Source of the DNA: Dokdonella_A sp044227025
Lineage (GTDB): Bacteria > Pseudomonadota > Gammaproteobacteria > Xanthomonadales > Rhodanobacteraceae
Direction: 5' to 3'
Assembly (NCBI RefSeq): GCF_044227025.1
Contig: NZ_JBGAFX010000008.1
Location: forward strand, 1-64,000
Length of the DNA: 64,000 bases
Shown: in pieces, positions 1-9,636 of the stretch
Position numbering within the stretch: the stretch's first letter is position 1
Layout: each line of letters opens with the position of its first letter
Made by a program: the position numbers and the translations under genes
Notes under the pieces: generated by a model
Told to the model about the DNA's origin: nothing
What the model saw: the letters and a program-made list of their open reading frames with translations, nothing else
The model's database searches: none

Positions 1-88
1 ACTGCGAGGTGTGCTCAGCCTGGTGCTCGCGCACCATCCGAACTGCTCGCTCTCGTACTTCCGGGGCATACTTGTTGGGCTTCTTCAT
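1..88 (-). CDS. IS3-family transposase OrfA, N-terminal fragment
   Basis: The minus strand from ATG 88 encodes 29 residues before the window ends, opening MKKPNKYAPEVRERAVRMV. This is the usual start of the helix-turn-helix OrfA protein of IS3-family elements, which binds the element ends and is normally joined to the DDE integrase OrfB by a -1 frameshift. A Shine-Dalgarno-like GAGGATGGAG precedes the ATG. OrfB is outside the window, so intactness of the element cannot be judged. Confidence 0.82.
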   Translation of the reverse strand, partial: MKKPNKYAPEVRERAVRMVREHQAEHTSQ

Positions 89-138
89 GACTCCATCCTC
101 TCAAAGGTTGGAGCCTCCGGGAAAGCCGGGGCGATTCA
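1..138 (-). mobile_element. IS3-family insertion sequence, one end (partial)
   Basis: The left edge of the window is one end of an IS3-family element; the rest lies outside. Reading the minus strand from 138, the end begins TGAATCGCCCCGG followed by a C/G-rich stretch, which resembles IS3-group terminal inverted repeats. About 20 bases later comes an orfA start preceded by GAGGATGGAGTC. The boundary at 138 is inferred because the flanking GNAT coding frame becomes recognisable immediately after it. The target duplication cannot be seen because the other end is missing. Confidence 0.8.
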
Positions 139-543
139 GACTGCCAGGATCTCGAACGTTTCCTTGCCGAGCGGATCCACGAGTTCAATTCAAAGGCGAC
201 CGGCTACTTTGATGGGGAGTCGTTCGGCGCGACGCAGAGGGACGAGTCAGGAACGGTTGTAGGTGGTATTTCCGGGTTCACCTGGGGTCGTTGCTGCTTT
301 GTGTCCTATCTGTGGGTTGCGGAAGTACACCGTGGCAAGGGCTTGGGCGGTGTATTGTTGAAAGCGTTCGAGAAGAACGCCATGGACAAGAACTGCATCA
401 TCGCCCTGCTTTCGTCACATAGCTTCCAATCACCGGGCTTCTACGCGCACATGGGCTACGAGGAGCTGGCACGCATCAACGACTATCCCATTGGCTACTC
501 GGATCTCTTCTTCGCCAAGCGTCTGGCCCCAAATGCCGACTGA
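139..543 (+). pseudogene. GNAT N-acetyltransferase, 5' end removed by IS insertion
   Basis: One open frame (positions 1 mod 3) runs from the IS end to the stop at 541. It reads DCQDLERFLAERIHEFNSKA just inside the boundary, then a GNAT acetyl-CoA site, VAEVHRGKGLGGVLL, at about 319–363, and ends GYSDLFFAKRLAPNAD. No ATG, GTG, TTG or CTG occurs in this frame between the IS end and GTG 301. That GTG lies inside the core fold, so the native start and first strand are missing. The remaining 134 codons contain no stop. A short product from GTG 301 (80 aa) would lack the N-terminal half of the fold and is probably inactive. Confidence 0.8.
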
Positions 544-658
544 CTGTTCGCATGGACTTCTTGGGTGGGCGTGCGAACGCTGAGGTGATCGGCATCGAAT
601 TCCTTGCGGTCGCGCCTGCGTTGCAGGCGCCGGCTGCGCAGGTCCGCGCGAACGCGAT

Positions 659-2068
659 TCAAGCCCGCAGATCGCGATACGCATCGAGTGCAGCCCGGCG
701 CGACACTGCCAGATCGACCATCGGCGGCGGGTAGCCGCTCGCGCGCAGGCGCCCGGCATCCCGCCACGGTGCATGGATCGAGGTGGCGGGAAACGGCGCG
801 AGCTCGGGCACCCAGCGCCGCACGTAGGCGCCCTGCGGATCGAAACGCTCGCCCTGGGTCACGGGATTGAACACGCGAAAATACGGCGAGGCATCGACGC
901 CGGTGCCGGCCGTCCACTGCCAGCCCTGGGTGTTGTTGCCGAGGTCGGCGTCGACCAGCGTGTCCCAGAACCAGCGCGCGCCATGCGACCAGTGGATGCG
1001 CAGGTTCTTGGTCAGGAACGATGCGACCAGCATGCGCACGCGGTTGTGCATCCAGCCGGTCGTCCACAGCTCGCGCATGCCGGCGTCGACGATCGGGATG
1101 CCGGTACGCCCGCGCTGCCAGCGCGAGAGCAGCGATGGATCGGGGTCCTGCCATTCGAATGCATCGAAGCGCGGATTGAGATTGCGCTCGGTGGAATGCG
1201 GGAAATGGTGGATGAGGTATTGCGAGAATTCGCGCCAGCCGAGTTCGCGCAGGCAGCTCTCGGCGCCACCGGCTGCGGCGCTTTCGCGCGCTGCATCGAG
1301 CAACGCCCAGGCGACCTGCATGGGCGAGACTTCGCCGAAGTGCAGGTGGGGCGACAATCGCGAAGTGCCTTCGTGCGAGGGAATGTCGCGCTCGCCCGGG
1401 TAGTCGGCGACGGCAGCGGCGCAGAACGTTTCCAGACGTCGCAGCGCCCCCGCTTCGCCGGGCTGCCAGGCGGCGGCGAGGCCGGCGTCCCAGGCGACGC
1501 CCGGCAACAAACCGAATGCCTCGAGCGGCAAACCGGTTTCGATCGGCGGCATGTCGATGCGGCGCGGCGCGGGAGGAGGTGGCCGAGGCTCGAGACGCGA
1601 GCGCGCGTTGCGCCAGTACGGCGTGAACACCTTGTACGGGGTACCGCCGCCGGTCACCAGGTCCCACGGCTCGATCAGCAAGGCGCCGTTGAAGCTGTGT
1701 GTTTCGACCCCGTCCGTGCGCAGCGCCTGCTTGATCTGCGTGTCGCGCGCGACCGTCGCGGGATCGTACAGCCGGTTCCAGTACACGGCGTCGGCACCTG
1801 TCGCGGCGACCAGTCTGCGAAGCGTGTCGAGCGAAGGGCCATCGACCAGATGCAGGCGTGCTCCACGCCGCACGAGGTCGGCGGCCAGTGCCGAGAGGGA
1901 ATGGTGCAGCCACCAGCGGCTCGCGGCGCCCGGTTGCCACGGCGCCTCCTCGTCGGGTGCATGCACGTACACCGGCAGCACCGCGTCGTGCATGCGCAGT
2001 GCGGCCGCCAGCGCCGGATTGTCGGCAAGGCGCAGGTCGCGTCGGAACCAGACGATGGCGGTCGACAT
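659..2068 (-). CDS. phrB: Deoxyribodipyrimidine photo-lyase (class I)
   Basis: A 469-residue DNA photolyase that uses blue light and FADH- to split cyclobutane pyrimidine dimers. Residues 1–165 form the antenna-binding Rossmann domain, opening IVWFRRDLRLADN. The C-terminal FAD domain shows TSRLSPHLHFGEVS (about 235–248), GWREFSQYL (277–285), NNTQGWQWTAGTG (378–390) and the tail YFRVFNPVTQGERFDP. Trp383 and Trp385 fall in the region of the electron-transfer tryptophans. Length matches E. coli PhrB (472). ATG 2068 fits the family start. The gene is divergent from the macroglobulin gene, with a 171-base gap. Close cryptochrome relatives cannot be excluded by eye, but the overall match is to bacterial CPD photolyases. 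Confidence 0.93.
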   Translation of the reverse strand: MSTAIVWFRRDLRLADNPALAAALRMHDAVLPVYVHAPDEEAPWQPGAASRWWLHHSLSALAADLVRRGARLHLVDGPSLDTLRRLVAATGADAVYWNRLYDPATVARDTQIKQALRTDGVETHSFNGALLIEPWDLVTGGGTPYKVFTPYWRNARSRLEPRPPPPAPRRIDMPPIETGLPLEAFGLLPGVAWDAGLAAAWQPGEAGALRRLETFCAAAVADYPGERDIPSHEGTSRLSPHLHFGEVSPMQVAWALLDAARESAAAGGAESCLRELGWREFSQYLIHHFPHSTERNLNPRFDAFEWQDPDPSLLSRWQRGRTGIPIVDAGMRELWTTGWMHNRVRMLVASFLTKNLRIHWSHGARWFWDTLVDADLGNNTQGWQWTAGTGVDASPYFRVFNPVTQGERFDPQGAYVRRWVPELAPFPATSIHAPWRDAGRLRASGYPPPMVDLAVSRRAALDAYRDLRA

Positions 2069-2239
2069 TCGCGGAATGGATCACGGGACGAACGCCAACC
2101 GTAACGCATTTTGCGCAGCCCTACCCGCGCACGGACGCAACTCCGGCTACATTGCGCCCGCGTTCGCCCGCATGCCGCCATATCGGGGTGTCACGCTTGC
2201 CCGGGTATACTTCCATCGCCATCCACCGGGGGATTCACA

Positions 2240-5200
2240 ATGGAACTGCTTTCGCCCGTGTCGCGCCTGCGACTCGCCGGCCTCGCGTTGCTCGTAGCGG
2301 CGGTCGCCGCGCTCGCCTCCTGCAACCGTCCGTCGGACAAGCCGCCGGAGGTACAGGGAAGCAAGAAGCCGGTCGCGGCCGAGCCGTCGAAGACCACCAA
2401 GGTCGAAGGCTTTGCGCTCGCGTCGGCGCGCGCGGAACAGCATGACGGCCAGCTCGCACTCGCCCTCGAATTCAGCCAGCCGCTGGTCGGCACGCAGGCG
2501 TTCGACACGCTGATCGCGGTGACCGATCCCAAGGGCGCCGCGGTGGAAGGCAGCTGGTCGCTCGACGAGGACGGCACCACCCTGCGCTTCCCGTTCGTGC
2601 AAGCCGACCAGAGCTATGCAGTGCGCCTCAAGCCCGAACTCGCCGCGGCCGACGGCAAGACGCTCGGCAGCGAAGTGCGCAAGGACGTCTACACCGGACC
2701 GATGGAGCCGAACGCGTCGTTCGCCTCGCAGGGCAACGTGTTGCCGGCGCGCGAGACGCGCGGCTTGCCGGTGATCTCGGTCAACGTCAAGGAAGTCGAC
2801 GTCGAATTCCTGCGCGTGCACGACGACGAACTCGCGAACTTCTTCGCCGCGTACCAGAAGAACGGCAAGCGCAGTTCCTACGAGCTCGATCCACGCTACG
2901 GCTGGGGCCGCCCCGGATCGCCGGTCGCGCAGATCGCCGATTCGGTCTACTCCAACCGCTTCGCCCTGCCCGGAAAGGACAACGAGCGCAGCCTCAACTA
3001 CCTGCCGATCCAGAACATCGCCGAACTGGCCAAGCCGGGCCTGTATTTCGCGGTCATGAAGGCGGCCGGCACGTTCAACGACGATTACGAGACGAGCTAC
3101 TTCTTCGTCAGCGACATCGGCCTGCACACGCGCGCCTACAAGGACACGCTGTTCGTGCACAGCGCCTCGCTGAAGAGCGGTGCTCCGCAAGGCGACGTCG
3201 AATTGTCGGTACTCGACTCGAAGGGCGAATCGGTCGTCGCCGGCAGGACCGACGCGAACGGCAACGCGCAACTCGCCTACGAACTCAAGGCCGACCAGGT
3301 GCTCGTGGCGAAGAGCGGCAACGACATCTCGCTGCTGCCGTTCAACCAGCCCGCGCTCGATCTTTCCGATTTCGCGGTCGCCGGCCGCAAGCAGACCTGG
3401 TTCGACGTGTTCGCCTGGGCCGATCGCGACCTGTATCGCCCCGGCGAGACGATCGCGCTGTCCGCACTGCTGCGCGACTACGACGGCAACCCGATCAAGC
3501 CGCAGCCGCTGTTCCTGACCCTCAAGCAACCGGACGGGCGCACCTACGCCGAGACGAAGCTCGATCCGAAGGACCTCAACTATTTCGAGTGGTCGCGCGA
3601 GATCCCGGTCGATGCGCCAACCGGCCGCTGGCAGGTGGAGTTCCGCACCGATCCGAAGGACAAGCAGGCGGCGCAGGGCCTGACGTTCCGCATCGAGGAG
3701 TTCCTGCCCGAGCGCCTCAAGCTCGACCTCACCACCAGCCAGGCCGTGCTCAAACCGGGCGAACCGCTGAAACTGGCGGTGGAGGGCGACTACCTCTACG
3801 GCGCGCCCGCGTCCGGCAACCGCTTCACCGCGCGCCTGACCGTCGCGGCCGACCAGCATCCGGTCGACGCGCACAAGGATTACTTCTTCGGCGATCCGAC
3901 GATCGAATTGCCCAAGGAAGCGAAGGACGTCATCGACGAGGCGCTCGACGAGCACGGCAAGCTCGAGCAGGACGTCGAGATCGCCGAAGGCGCGAAGCCC
4001 GCAGCCCCCGTCGCGGCGATCCTCGCCGGCAGCGTCTACGAGAGCGGCGGCCGCACCGTCACGCGCTCACTCAAGCGCACCGTCTGGCCGGCCGACGCGC
4101 TGGTCGGCGTGCGCCCGCTGTTCGACATCAACGAGGGTTCCGACGCGCGCGGTCGCGCGGGCTTCGAGCTGATCCGCAGCAATGCGGCTGGCGACCTGCT
4201 CGCCGGCCAGCATCTCAAGCTGACCCTCGTGCGCGAGTACCGCGACTACCACTGGAGCTTCGACAAGGAGAGCGGCTGGCATTTCGACTACGTGCAGCGC
4301 TACGAGGACTCCGAGAAACGCGACATCGACGTCGAGGCCGGCAAGGTCGCGAAGTTCGACGTGCCGGTCGAATGGGGCAACTACCGCGTCGAGGTCCTCG
4401 ACCCCGCGACAGGCCTGACCACGCGCCTGCCGTTCTTCGCCGGCTGGAGCTGGAACGACGAGAACCGCGGCAAGGAAGCGCGCCCGGACAAGGTCAAGCT
4501 CGCGCTCGACAAGCCGAGCTACCACGCCGGCGACACGATGAAGGTCACGATCACGCCGCCGCAGGCGGGGCCGGGCGTGCTGCTGGTCGAGTCCGACCAC
4601 CTGCTCTACACCAAGAACATCGACGCGAAACCCGGTGCGACGTTCGAGATCCCGGTGACGAAGGACTTCGAGCGCCACGACGTGTACGTGACCGCATTGG
4701 TGTTCCGCGGCGGTTCGGCCACGGACAAGATCACGCCCGCACGCGCGGTCGGCGAAGCGTGGGTGCCGATGGATCGCGCCGACCGCAAGGTCGACGTGGC
4801 GATCGACGCCCCGAAGATGATGAAGCCCGAGGCCGACCTGCCGGTCACGGTGAAGGCGCCCGCGCTTGCCGGCAAGAAGGCCTACGTCACCGTTTCCGCG
4901 GTCGACGTCGGCATCCTCAACATCACGCGCTTCGCGCGACCCGACGCGAATGCGTGGTTCTTCGCCCAGCGTGCGCTCGGCATCGATGCGTACGACCTGT
5001 ACTCGCGCGTGATCGAAAGCTTCGACGGCAACACCGCCAAGCTGCGCTACGGCGGCGACATGGCGCTCGCGGCCCTGCCGCAGGCGCGCCGGCCGACCGC
5101 GAAGGTGCTGACGGTCGACCTCTTCTCCGGCGTGGTTGCGCTCGATGCGAAGGGCGAGGCGAAGGTCGCGCTGAAGGTGCCGGATTTCAACGGCACCGTT

Positions 5201-7210
5201 CGCGTGACCGCGCAGGTGTTCGGCGAGAACCAGTACGGCGGCAACGACACCGAGACGATCGTGCGCGCGCCGCTGGTGGCCGAGATCTCGACACCGCGCG
5301 TGCTCGCACCCGGCGACAAGTCCGCGCTCACGCTCGACCTGCAGAACTTCTCCGGCAGTGAACGCGAGTTCGTGGTTAAGGTGTCGACCCAGAAACCGCT
5401 CGCGATCGACAAGGGCGAGCGCAAGGTCAAGCTTGCCGACGGCGCCAAGACGACGCTGAGCTTCGCGCTCAACGCGCTCGACGGCTACGGCGTCGGCAAG
5501 ATCAACGTGCAGGCGTCGAGCGGCGAACTGAAGATCGACCGCCACTTCGAGATGGTCGTGCGCGCGGCATGGCCGTCGGTCATGCGTTCTTCGGCGCGCT
5601 CGCTCGACAAGCTCGACCCGGTCACCTTCCCTGTCGATGCGGTCGATGGCCTGCTCGCCGACTCGATCGCCGCGCGCCTGACCGTGTCGAGCCTGCCGCC
5701 GCTGCCGTTCGCGTCCGCATTGCGCGACCTGCTGAAGTACCCCTACGGCTGCATCGAGCAGACGACCAGCAAGGGCTACGGCTCGCTGATCCTCGACGAG
5801 AAGACCGCGACCAGCCTGCATGTCGACGGCCTGCCCGCGGACCAGCGCAAGGAGCGCGTCGATGGCGCGATCGGCCGCATCGCCTCGATGCAGATCCCCT
5901 CCGGCCATTTCTCGATGTGGGGTGGCGACAGCTACGTCAACGAGTACATCACGCCGTACGTGGTCGAGTTCCTCGAGGACGCGCGCGACGCCGGCTTCCT
6001 GGTCCCCGACGACATGCTGCAGAAAGCGCTCAAGCGCCTCAACGACGACCTGCTCTCGGGCGGCCATCCGTTCTACGGCTACGAGCACAGCGATCACCTG
6101 CGCTTCGCCAACGAAGCGTATTCGGGCTACGTGCTCGCGCGCGTCAACCGCGCGCCGCTCGGCACGTTGCGCGCGCTGTACGACAACGAGCGCTCGAAAT
6201 CGGTGACCGCACTGCCGCTGGTCCAGCTCGGCATCGCGCTCAAGCTGATGGGCGACGAGCCGCGTGCGCAGAAGGCGATCGCCGAAGCGTTCGCGATGAA
6301 GGTCGAACGGCCCTGGTACCTCGGCGACTACGGCTCGAAGCTGCGCGACACGGCGCTGATGGTCGAGCTCGTGCATCGCTACGGCCTGTCGAAACCGGAA
6401 TACGACGGCCGCGTGTTCGACATCGCGCGTTCCCTGACCAATGAGGACCACCAGGCCGACGCCGCGCAACGCAAGTACGGCTACCGCTGGCTCTGGCTCA
6501 GCACGCAGGAGCAGATCGCGATTGCGCGCCTCGGCAAGACGTTGCTCGGCGGCGATGCCGACAAGGTCGTCTCCGGTACGCTCGGCATCGGCGCGAACAG
6601 CAGCGAGATCAGCCCGGATCGCCTGTGGAGCCGCACCTTCGGCGGCGCCGAGATCGCTTCCGGCGTGCGCTTCACGCCGCAGGGCGACCTGCCGCTGTAT
6701 GTCGCCACCGATGTCGCCGGCATTCCGAAGGCGGCGCCAGCCTTCGACGACCACTACGTGTGGATCCAGCGCCAGTTCTACACCCTCGACGGCAAGCCGT
6801 GGGAACCGGGCCCGCTGAAGGAAGGCGACAGCCTGATCGTCGGCCTCAAGCTCGAAGCGCGCGAGGCAATGCCGGATGCGCTGCTGGTCGACCTGCTGCC
6901 GGGTGGCCTCGAGATCGAGAACTTCAATCTCACCGACGCCAAGCAGTGGGCCGACGTCGTCGTCGACGGCATCACCATCACCGATCGCGCGCAGGCGGCC
7001 GAAGTGCGCCACGAGGAATTCCGCGACGATCGCTACGTCGCCGCACTCAACCTCGGCAAGGGCCAGACCGCGCACGTGTTCTATCTCGTGCGCGCAGTCA
7101 CGCCCGGCACGTTCCAGGTACCGCCGCCGCTGGTCGAGGACATGTACATGCCGCAGGTGCGCGGCATCGGCAAGAGCACGCCGGCATCGGTGAAGGTGAT
7201 CGAGCCGTAG
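2240..7210 (+). CDS. Bacterial alpha-2-macroglobulin lipoprotein
   Basis: A 1656-residue lipoprotein protease trap. Start ATG 2240 (preceded by GGGGGA) gives a lipoprotein signal peptide with lipobox LASC and Cys28. The +2 residue is Asn, so outer-membrane retention is plausible. The body has successive macroglobulin beta-domains, including YRPGETIALSALLRDYDG around residue 410. The thioester motif CIEQ lies at residues 1171–1174 within PYGCIEQTTSKGYG, heading the helical thioester domain. In this family, cleavage of the bait region exposes the thioester and captures the protease. Length is typical of the YfhM type (about 1650). PBP1C lies 77 bases downstream in the same direction, the usual partnership in which the trap protects while PBP1C repairs peptidoglycan. 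Confidence 0.95.
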   Translation: MELLSPVSRLRLAGLALLVAAVAALASCNRPSDKPPEVQGSKKPVAAEPSKTTKVEGFALASARAEQHDGQLALALEFSQPLVGTQAFDTLIAVTDPKGAAVEGSWSLDEDGTTLRFPFVQADQSYAVRLKPELAAADGKTLGSEVRKDVYTGPMEPNASFASQGNVLPARETRGLPVISVNVKEVDVEFLRVHDDELANFFAAYQKNGKRSSYELDPRYGWGRPGSPVAQIADSVYSNRFALPGKDNERSLNYLPIQNIAELAKPGLYFAVMKAAGTFNDDYETSYFFVSDIGLHTRAYKDTLFVHSASLKSGAPQGDVELSVLDSKGESVVAGRTDANGNAQLAYELKADQVLVAKSGNDISLLPFNQPALDLSDFAVAGRKQTWFDVFAWADRDLYRPGETIALSALLRDYDGNPIKPQPLFLTLKQPDGRTYAETKLDPKDLNYFEWSREIPVDAPTGRWQVEFRTDPKDKQAAQGLTFRIEEFLPERLKLDLTTSQAVLKPGEPLKLAVEGDYLYGAPASGNRFTARLTVAADQHPVDAHKDYFFGDPTIELPKEAKDVIDEALDEHGKLEQDVEIAEGAKPAAPVAAILAGSVYESGGRTVTRSLKRTVWPADALVGVRPLFDINEGSDARGRAGFELIRSNAAGDLLAGQHLKLTLVREYRDYHWSFDKESGWHFDYVQRYEDSEKRDIDVEAGKVAKFDVPVEWGNYRVEVLDPATGLTTRLPFFAGWSWNDENRGKEARPDKVKLALDKPSYHAGDTMKVTITPPQAGPGVLLVESDHLLYTKNIDAKPGATFEIPVTKDFERHDVYVTALVFRGGSATDKITPARAVGEAWVPMDRADRKVDVAIDAPKMMKPEADLPVTVKAPALAGKKAYVTVSAVDVGILNITRFARPDANAWFFAQRALGIDAYDLYSRVIESFDGNTAKLRYGGDMALAALPQARRPTAKVLTVDLFSGVVALDAKGEAKVALKVPDFNGTVRVTAQVFGENQYGGNDTETIVRAPLVAEISTPRVLAPGDKSALTLDLQNFSGSEREFVVKVSTQKPLAIDKGERKVKLADGAKTTLSFALNALDGYGVGKINVQASSGELKIDRHFEMVVRAAWPSVMRSSARSLDKLDPVTFPVDAVDGLLADSIAARLTVSSLPPLPFASALRDLLKYPYGCIEQTTSKGYGSLILDEKTATSLHVDGLPADQRKERVDGAIGRIASMQIPSGHFSMWGGDSYVNEYITPYVVEFLEDARDAGFLVPDDMLQKALKRLNDDLLSGGHPFYGYEHSDHLRFANEAYSGYVLARVNRAPLGTLRALYDNERSKSVTALPLVQLGIALKLMGDEPRAQKAIAEAFAMKVERPWYLGDYGSKLRDTALMVELVHRYGLSKPEYDGRVFDIARSLTNEDHQADAAQRKYGYRWLWLSTQEQIAIARLGKTLLGGDADKVVSGTLGIGANSSEISPDRLWSRTFGGAEIASGVRFTPQGDLPLYVATDVAGIPKAAPAFDDHYVWIQRQFYTLDGKPWEPGPLKEGDSLIVGLKLEAREAMPDALLVDLLPGGLEIENFNLTDAKQWADVVVDGITITDRAQAAEVRHEEFRDDRYVAALNLGKGQTAHVFYLVRAVTPGTFQVPPPLVEDMYMPQVRGIGKSTPASVKVIEP

Positions 7211-7243
7211 CTCGATGCCGGATCGAAGCAGCGGCCAAGCAGA

Positions 7244-7280
7244 CCCATCCCCACCCAACCCTCCCCCTGAAGGGGAGGGC
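7244..7280. repeat. Intergenic CCCTCCCC hairpin repeat
   Basis: Between the macroglobulin gene and pbpC lies a C-rich run (CCCATCCCCACCCAA) leading into a perfect hairpin. The arms are CCCTCCCC (7259–7266) and GGGGAGGG (7272–7279) with a five-base loop. The form resembles a dispersed intergenic repeat common in proteobacterial genomes. It ends eight bases before the pbpC ATG, so the GGGGAGGG arm may also act as its ribosome-binding site. Confidence 0.6.
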
Positions 7281-7287
7281 TAAGGCG

Positions 7288-9636
7288 ATGAACCTGCGTG
7301 CACGCAAGTTCCTCCGGCAATCGGCCATCACCCTGCTGTGCCTGCTCGCACTCGCCCTGTTGCTGGACCGCTTGTTCCCGCTGCCGCTGCCCGATCCGTC
7401 GGGCGGCAGCACGATCGTGCTCGCGCGCGATGGCCGGCCGTTGCGCGCGTTCCCCGACAGCGACGGTGTATGGCGCTATCCGGCGCGCGTCGAAGACGTC
7501 TCGCCGCTGTACGTCGAGGCGCTGCTGACCTACGAGGACCGCTGGTTCTACCGCCATCCAGGTGTCAACCCGCTTGCGCTCGCGCGCGCGTTCGGCCAGT
7601 GGATCGTGCACCGGCGCCTCGTCTCCGGCGGCTCGACGCTGACCATGCAGGTGGCGCGCATCCTCGACGGCACGCCGCACAGCGCGCTCGGCAAGGTGCG
7701 CCAGATGCTGCGCGCAGTGCAGCTCGAAGCGCATCTGTCGAAGCAGGAAATCCTCACCCTCTATCTCGACCGCGCGCCGTTCGGCGGCACCATCGAAGGG
7801 GTCGAGGCGGCTGCCTGGGCCTATCTCGGCAAACCCGCATCGCGGCTGTCGCATGCGGAAGCCGCATTGCTCGCCGTGCTGCCGCAGATGCCGAGCCGCC
7901 TGCGCCCCGATCGAAATGCCGACGCTGCACGGGTCGCGCGCGACAAGGTGCTTTCGCGCATGGCCGCGCTCGGCGTGTGGAGTCCGGCGCAGGTGCACGA
8001 CGCGATGATCGAGTCGGTGGCCGCGCGCGCCTTGCAGCCGCCATTGAGCGCCGCGCTGCTGGCCGAGCGCCTGCACGCCGAACAGCCCGCGCAACGCCGC
8101 ATCACCACCACGATCGACGCCGAGTTGCAGCGCTCGCTCGAGGCGCGCGTGACCGACTACCTCGCGCGCCTGCCCGAGCGCACCTCGGCCGCCCTGCTGG
8201 TGGTCGACAACGCCACGCTCGAAGCGCGCGCCTACGTCGGTTCGGCCGAGTTCGGCGACGAGCAGCGCCTCGGCCACGTCGACATGGTGCGCGCGTGGCG
8301 TTCGCCGGGTTCGACGCTGAAGCCGTTCCTGTACGGCCTCGCCCTCGACGACGGCCTGATCGATTCGGAAAGCCTGCTGGTGGATGCGCCGCAATCGTTC
8401 GGTGACGGCTACCGTCCGGGCAATTTCGACATGGCCTACAACGGACCGGTCGGTGCGGCGGAAGCCTTGCGGCTGTCGCTCAACGTCCCGGCGGTCGATC
8501 TGATCGACCGCATCGGCCCGACCCGGTTCGCCGCGCGCCTCGCCAATGCCGGCCTCGACCTGCGCCTGCCGCGCGGCGCCACGCCGAACCTGTCGGTGAT
8601 CCTCGGTGGCGCCGGCGTGCGCATGGAGGACCTCGTCGGCGCGTACACCGCCCTCAACCGTGGCGGCATCGCCGGGCGCGTGCGCTATGCCGGCGGCGAC
8701 GCGACGATCGACCGGCGCATCCTGTCGGAAGGCGCGGCGTGGATCGTGCGCGACATCCTCGAAGCAAATCCGCGACCCGGCTACGCACCGGGTACGTTCG
8801 ATCCCGGCACGCGTCCGCGCGTCGCGTCGAAAACCGGGACCAGCTATGGCTTCCGCGACGCATGGGCGGTCGGTGCCACGCGCCAGTACACGGTCGCGGT
8901 ATGGATCGGGCGCCCGGACGGCACGCCGCTGCCGGGGCAGTACGGCGCGGTGACCGCATTGCCGTTGATGTTCCAGGTCGTCGACAGCCTGCCGCGCAAC
9001 GCGCTCGCAGCGGCACCGGAACCGCCGCCGGCGAGCGCGCGCCAGCTCGACGTGTGCTGGCCGCTCGGCCTCGCATTCGATCCGGCCCATGCGGAGCTGT
9101 GCCACCAGAAGCATACGGCGTGGACCCTCGATGGCGTGGTCCCGCCCACCCTGCCCGAGCGCGACACGAACACCTGGAGTGCCGGCCTCGTGCATCTGCG
9201 CGTGGATGCGCGCAGCGGCGAGCGGCTGAGTGCCGGTTGTACGCGCGAGCACGAACGCGAAGTCGACATCGCGCGCTGGCCCGCGCTCGCCTATCCGTGG
9301 TTGCCGCGCGAACTGCGCCGGCGCGCGACCCTGCCGCCACTCGCGCACGGCTGCGCGGATGACGGCCTCGACGCGATCCAGCCGATCCGCATCGAAGGGG
9401 TCGCCGAAGGCAGCGCGATCGCACGCGCGCCGAACAGCGGCACGCCCGCCACCCTCCACCTGCGCGCGTTCGGCTCCGGCGGCGACGTGCTGTGGCTGAT
9501 CGATGGCCGCCTCGCCGGCACTACGCGCGGCAGTGCCACGTTCGAGCATGCGTTCGCCGAGACCGGCGTGCGTACCATCACCGCCCTCGCGACGAGCGGC
9601 GCCTGGGCGCAGTTGCAGGTGCGCGTGCTGCGCTGA
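7288..9636 (+). CDS. pbpC: Penicillin-binding protein 1C
   Basis: A 782-residue bifunctional peptidoglycan synthase anchored by one N-terminal membrane helix (residues 10–28). The glycosyltransferase (GT51) domain contains catalytic Glu83 in TYEDRWFYRHPG and the STLTMQVAR motif. The transpeptidase domain has the serine motif STLK (Ser342–Lys345), SLN (397–399) and KTG (515–517). A C-terminal BiPBP_C beta-domain fills the last 100 or so residues, as expected for PbpC rather than PBP1A/1B. ATG 7288 was chosen because the membrane helix follows directly; longer upstream frames run through the macroglobulin gene out of frame. It is probably co-transcribed with the macroglobulin gene. Confidence 0.95.
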   Translation: MNLRARKFLRQSAITLLCLLALALLLDRLFPLPLPDPSGGSTIVLARDGRPLRAFPDSDGVWRYPARVEDVSPLYVEALLTYEDRWFYRHPGVNPLALARAFGQWIVHRRLVSGGSTLTMQVARILDGTPHSALGKVRQMLRAVQLEAHLSKQEILTLYLDRAPFGGTIEGVEAAAWAYLGKPASRLSHAEAALLAVLPQMPSRLRPDRNADAARVARDKVLSRMAALGVWSPAQVHDAMIESVAARALQPPLSAALLAERLHAEQPAQRRITTTIDAELQRSLEARVTDYLARLPERTSAALLVVDNATLEARAYVGSAEFGDEQRLGHVDMVRAWRSPGSTLKPFLYGLALDDGLIDSESLLVDAPQSFGDGYRPGNFDMAYNGPVGAAEALRLSLNVPAVDLIDRIGPTRFAARLANAGLDLRLPRGATPNLSVILGGAGVRMEDLVGAYTALNRGGIAGRVRYAGGDATIDRRILSEGAAWIVRDILEANPRPGYAPGTFDPGTRPRVASKTGTSYGFRDAWAVGATRQYTVAVWIGRPDGTPLPGQYGAVTALPLMFQVVDSLPRNALAAAPEPPPASARQLDVCWPLGLAFDPAHAELCHQKHTAWTLDGVVPPTLPERDTNTWSAGLVHLRVDARSGERLSAGCTREHEREVDIARWPALAYPWLPRELRRRATLPPLAHGCADDGLDAIQPIRIEGVAEGSAIARAPNSGTPATLHLRAFGSGGDVLWLIDGRLAGTTRGSATFEHAFAETGVRTITALATSGAWAQLQVRVLR

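Noticed and set aside
495..2084. 529-codon minus-strand frame overlapping the photolyase
   Set aside because: Arg/Ala-rich translation in another frame of phrB; the 469-residue frame carries all family motifs.
2189..2211. TATACT as a -10 element for the macroglobulin gene
   Set aside because: TATACT at 2206 is a good hexamer, but no -35 lies at a suitable distance, so it was not listed as a promoter.
4067..7258. 1063-codon minus-strand open frame
   Set aside because: It is antisense to the macroglobulin gene and has no recognisable motif; a shadow of GC-rich codons.
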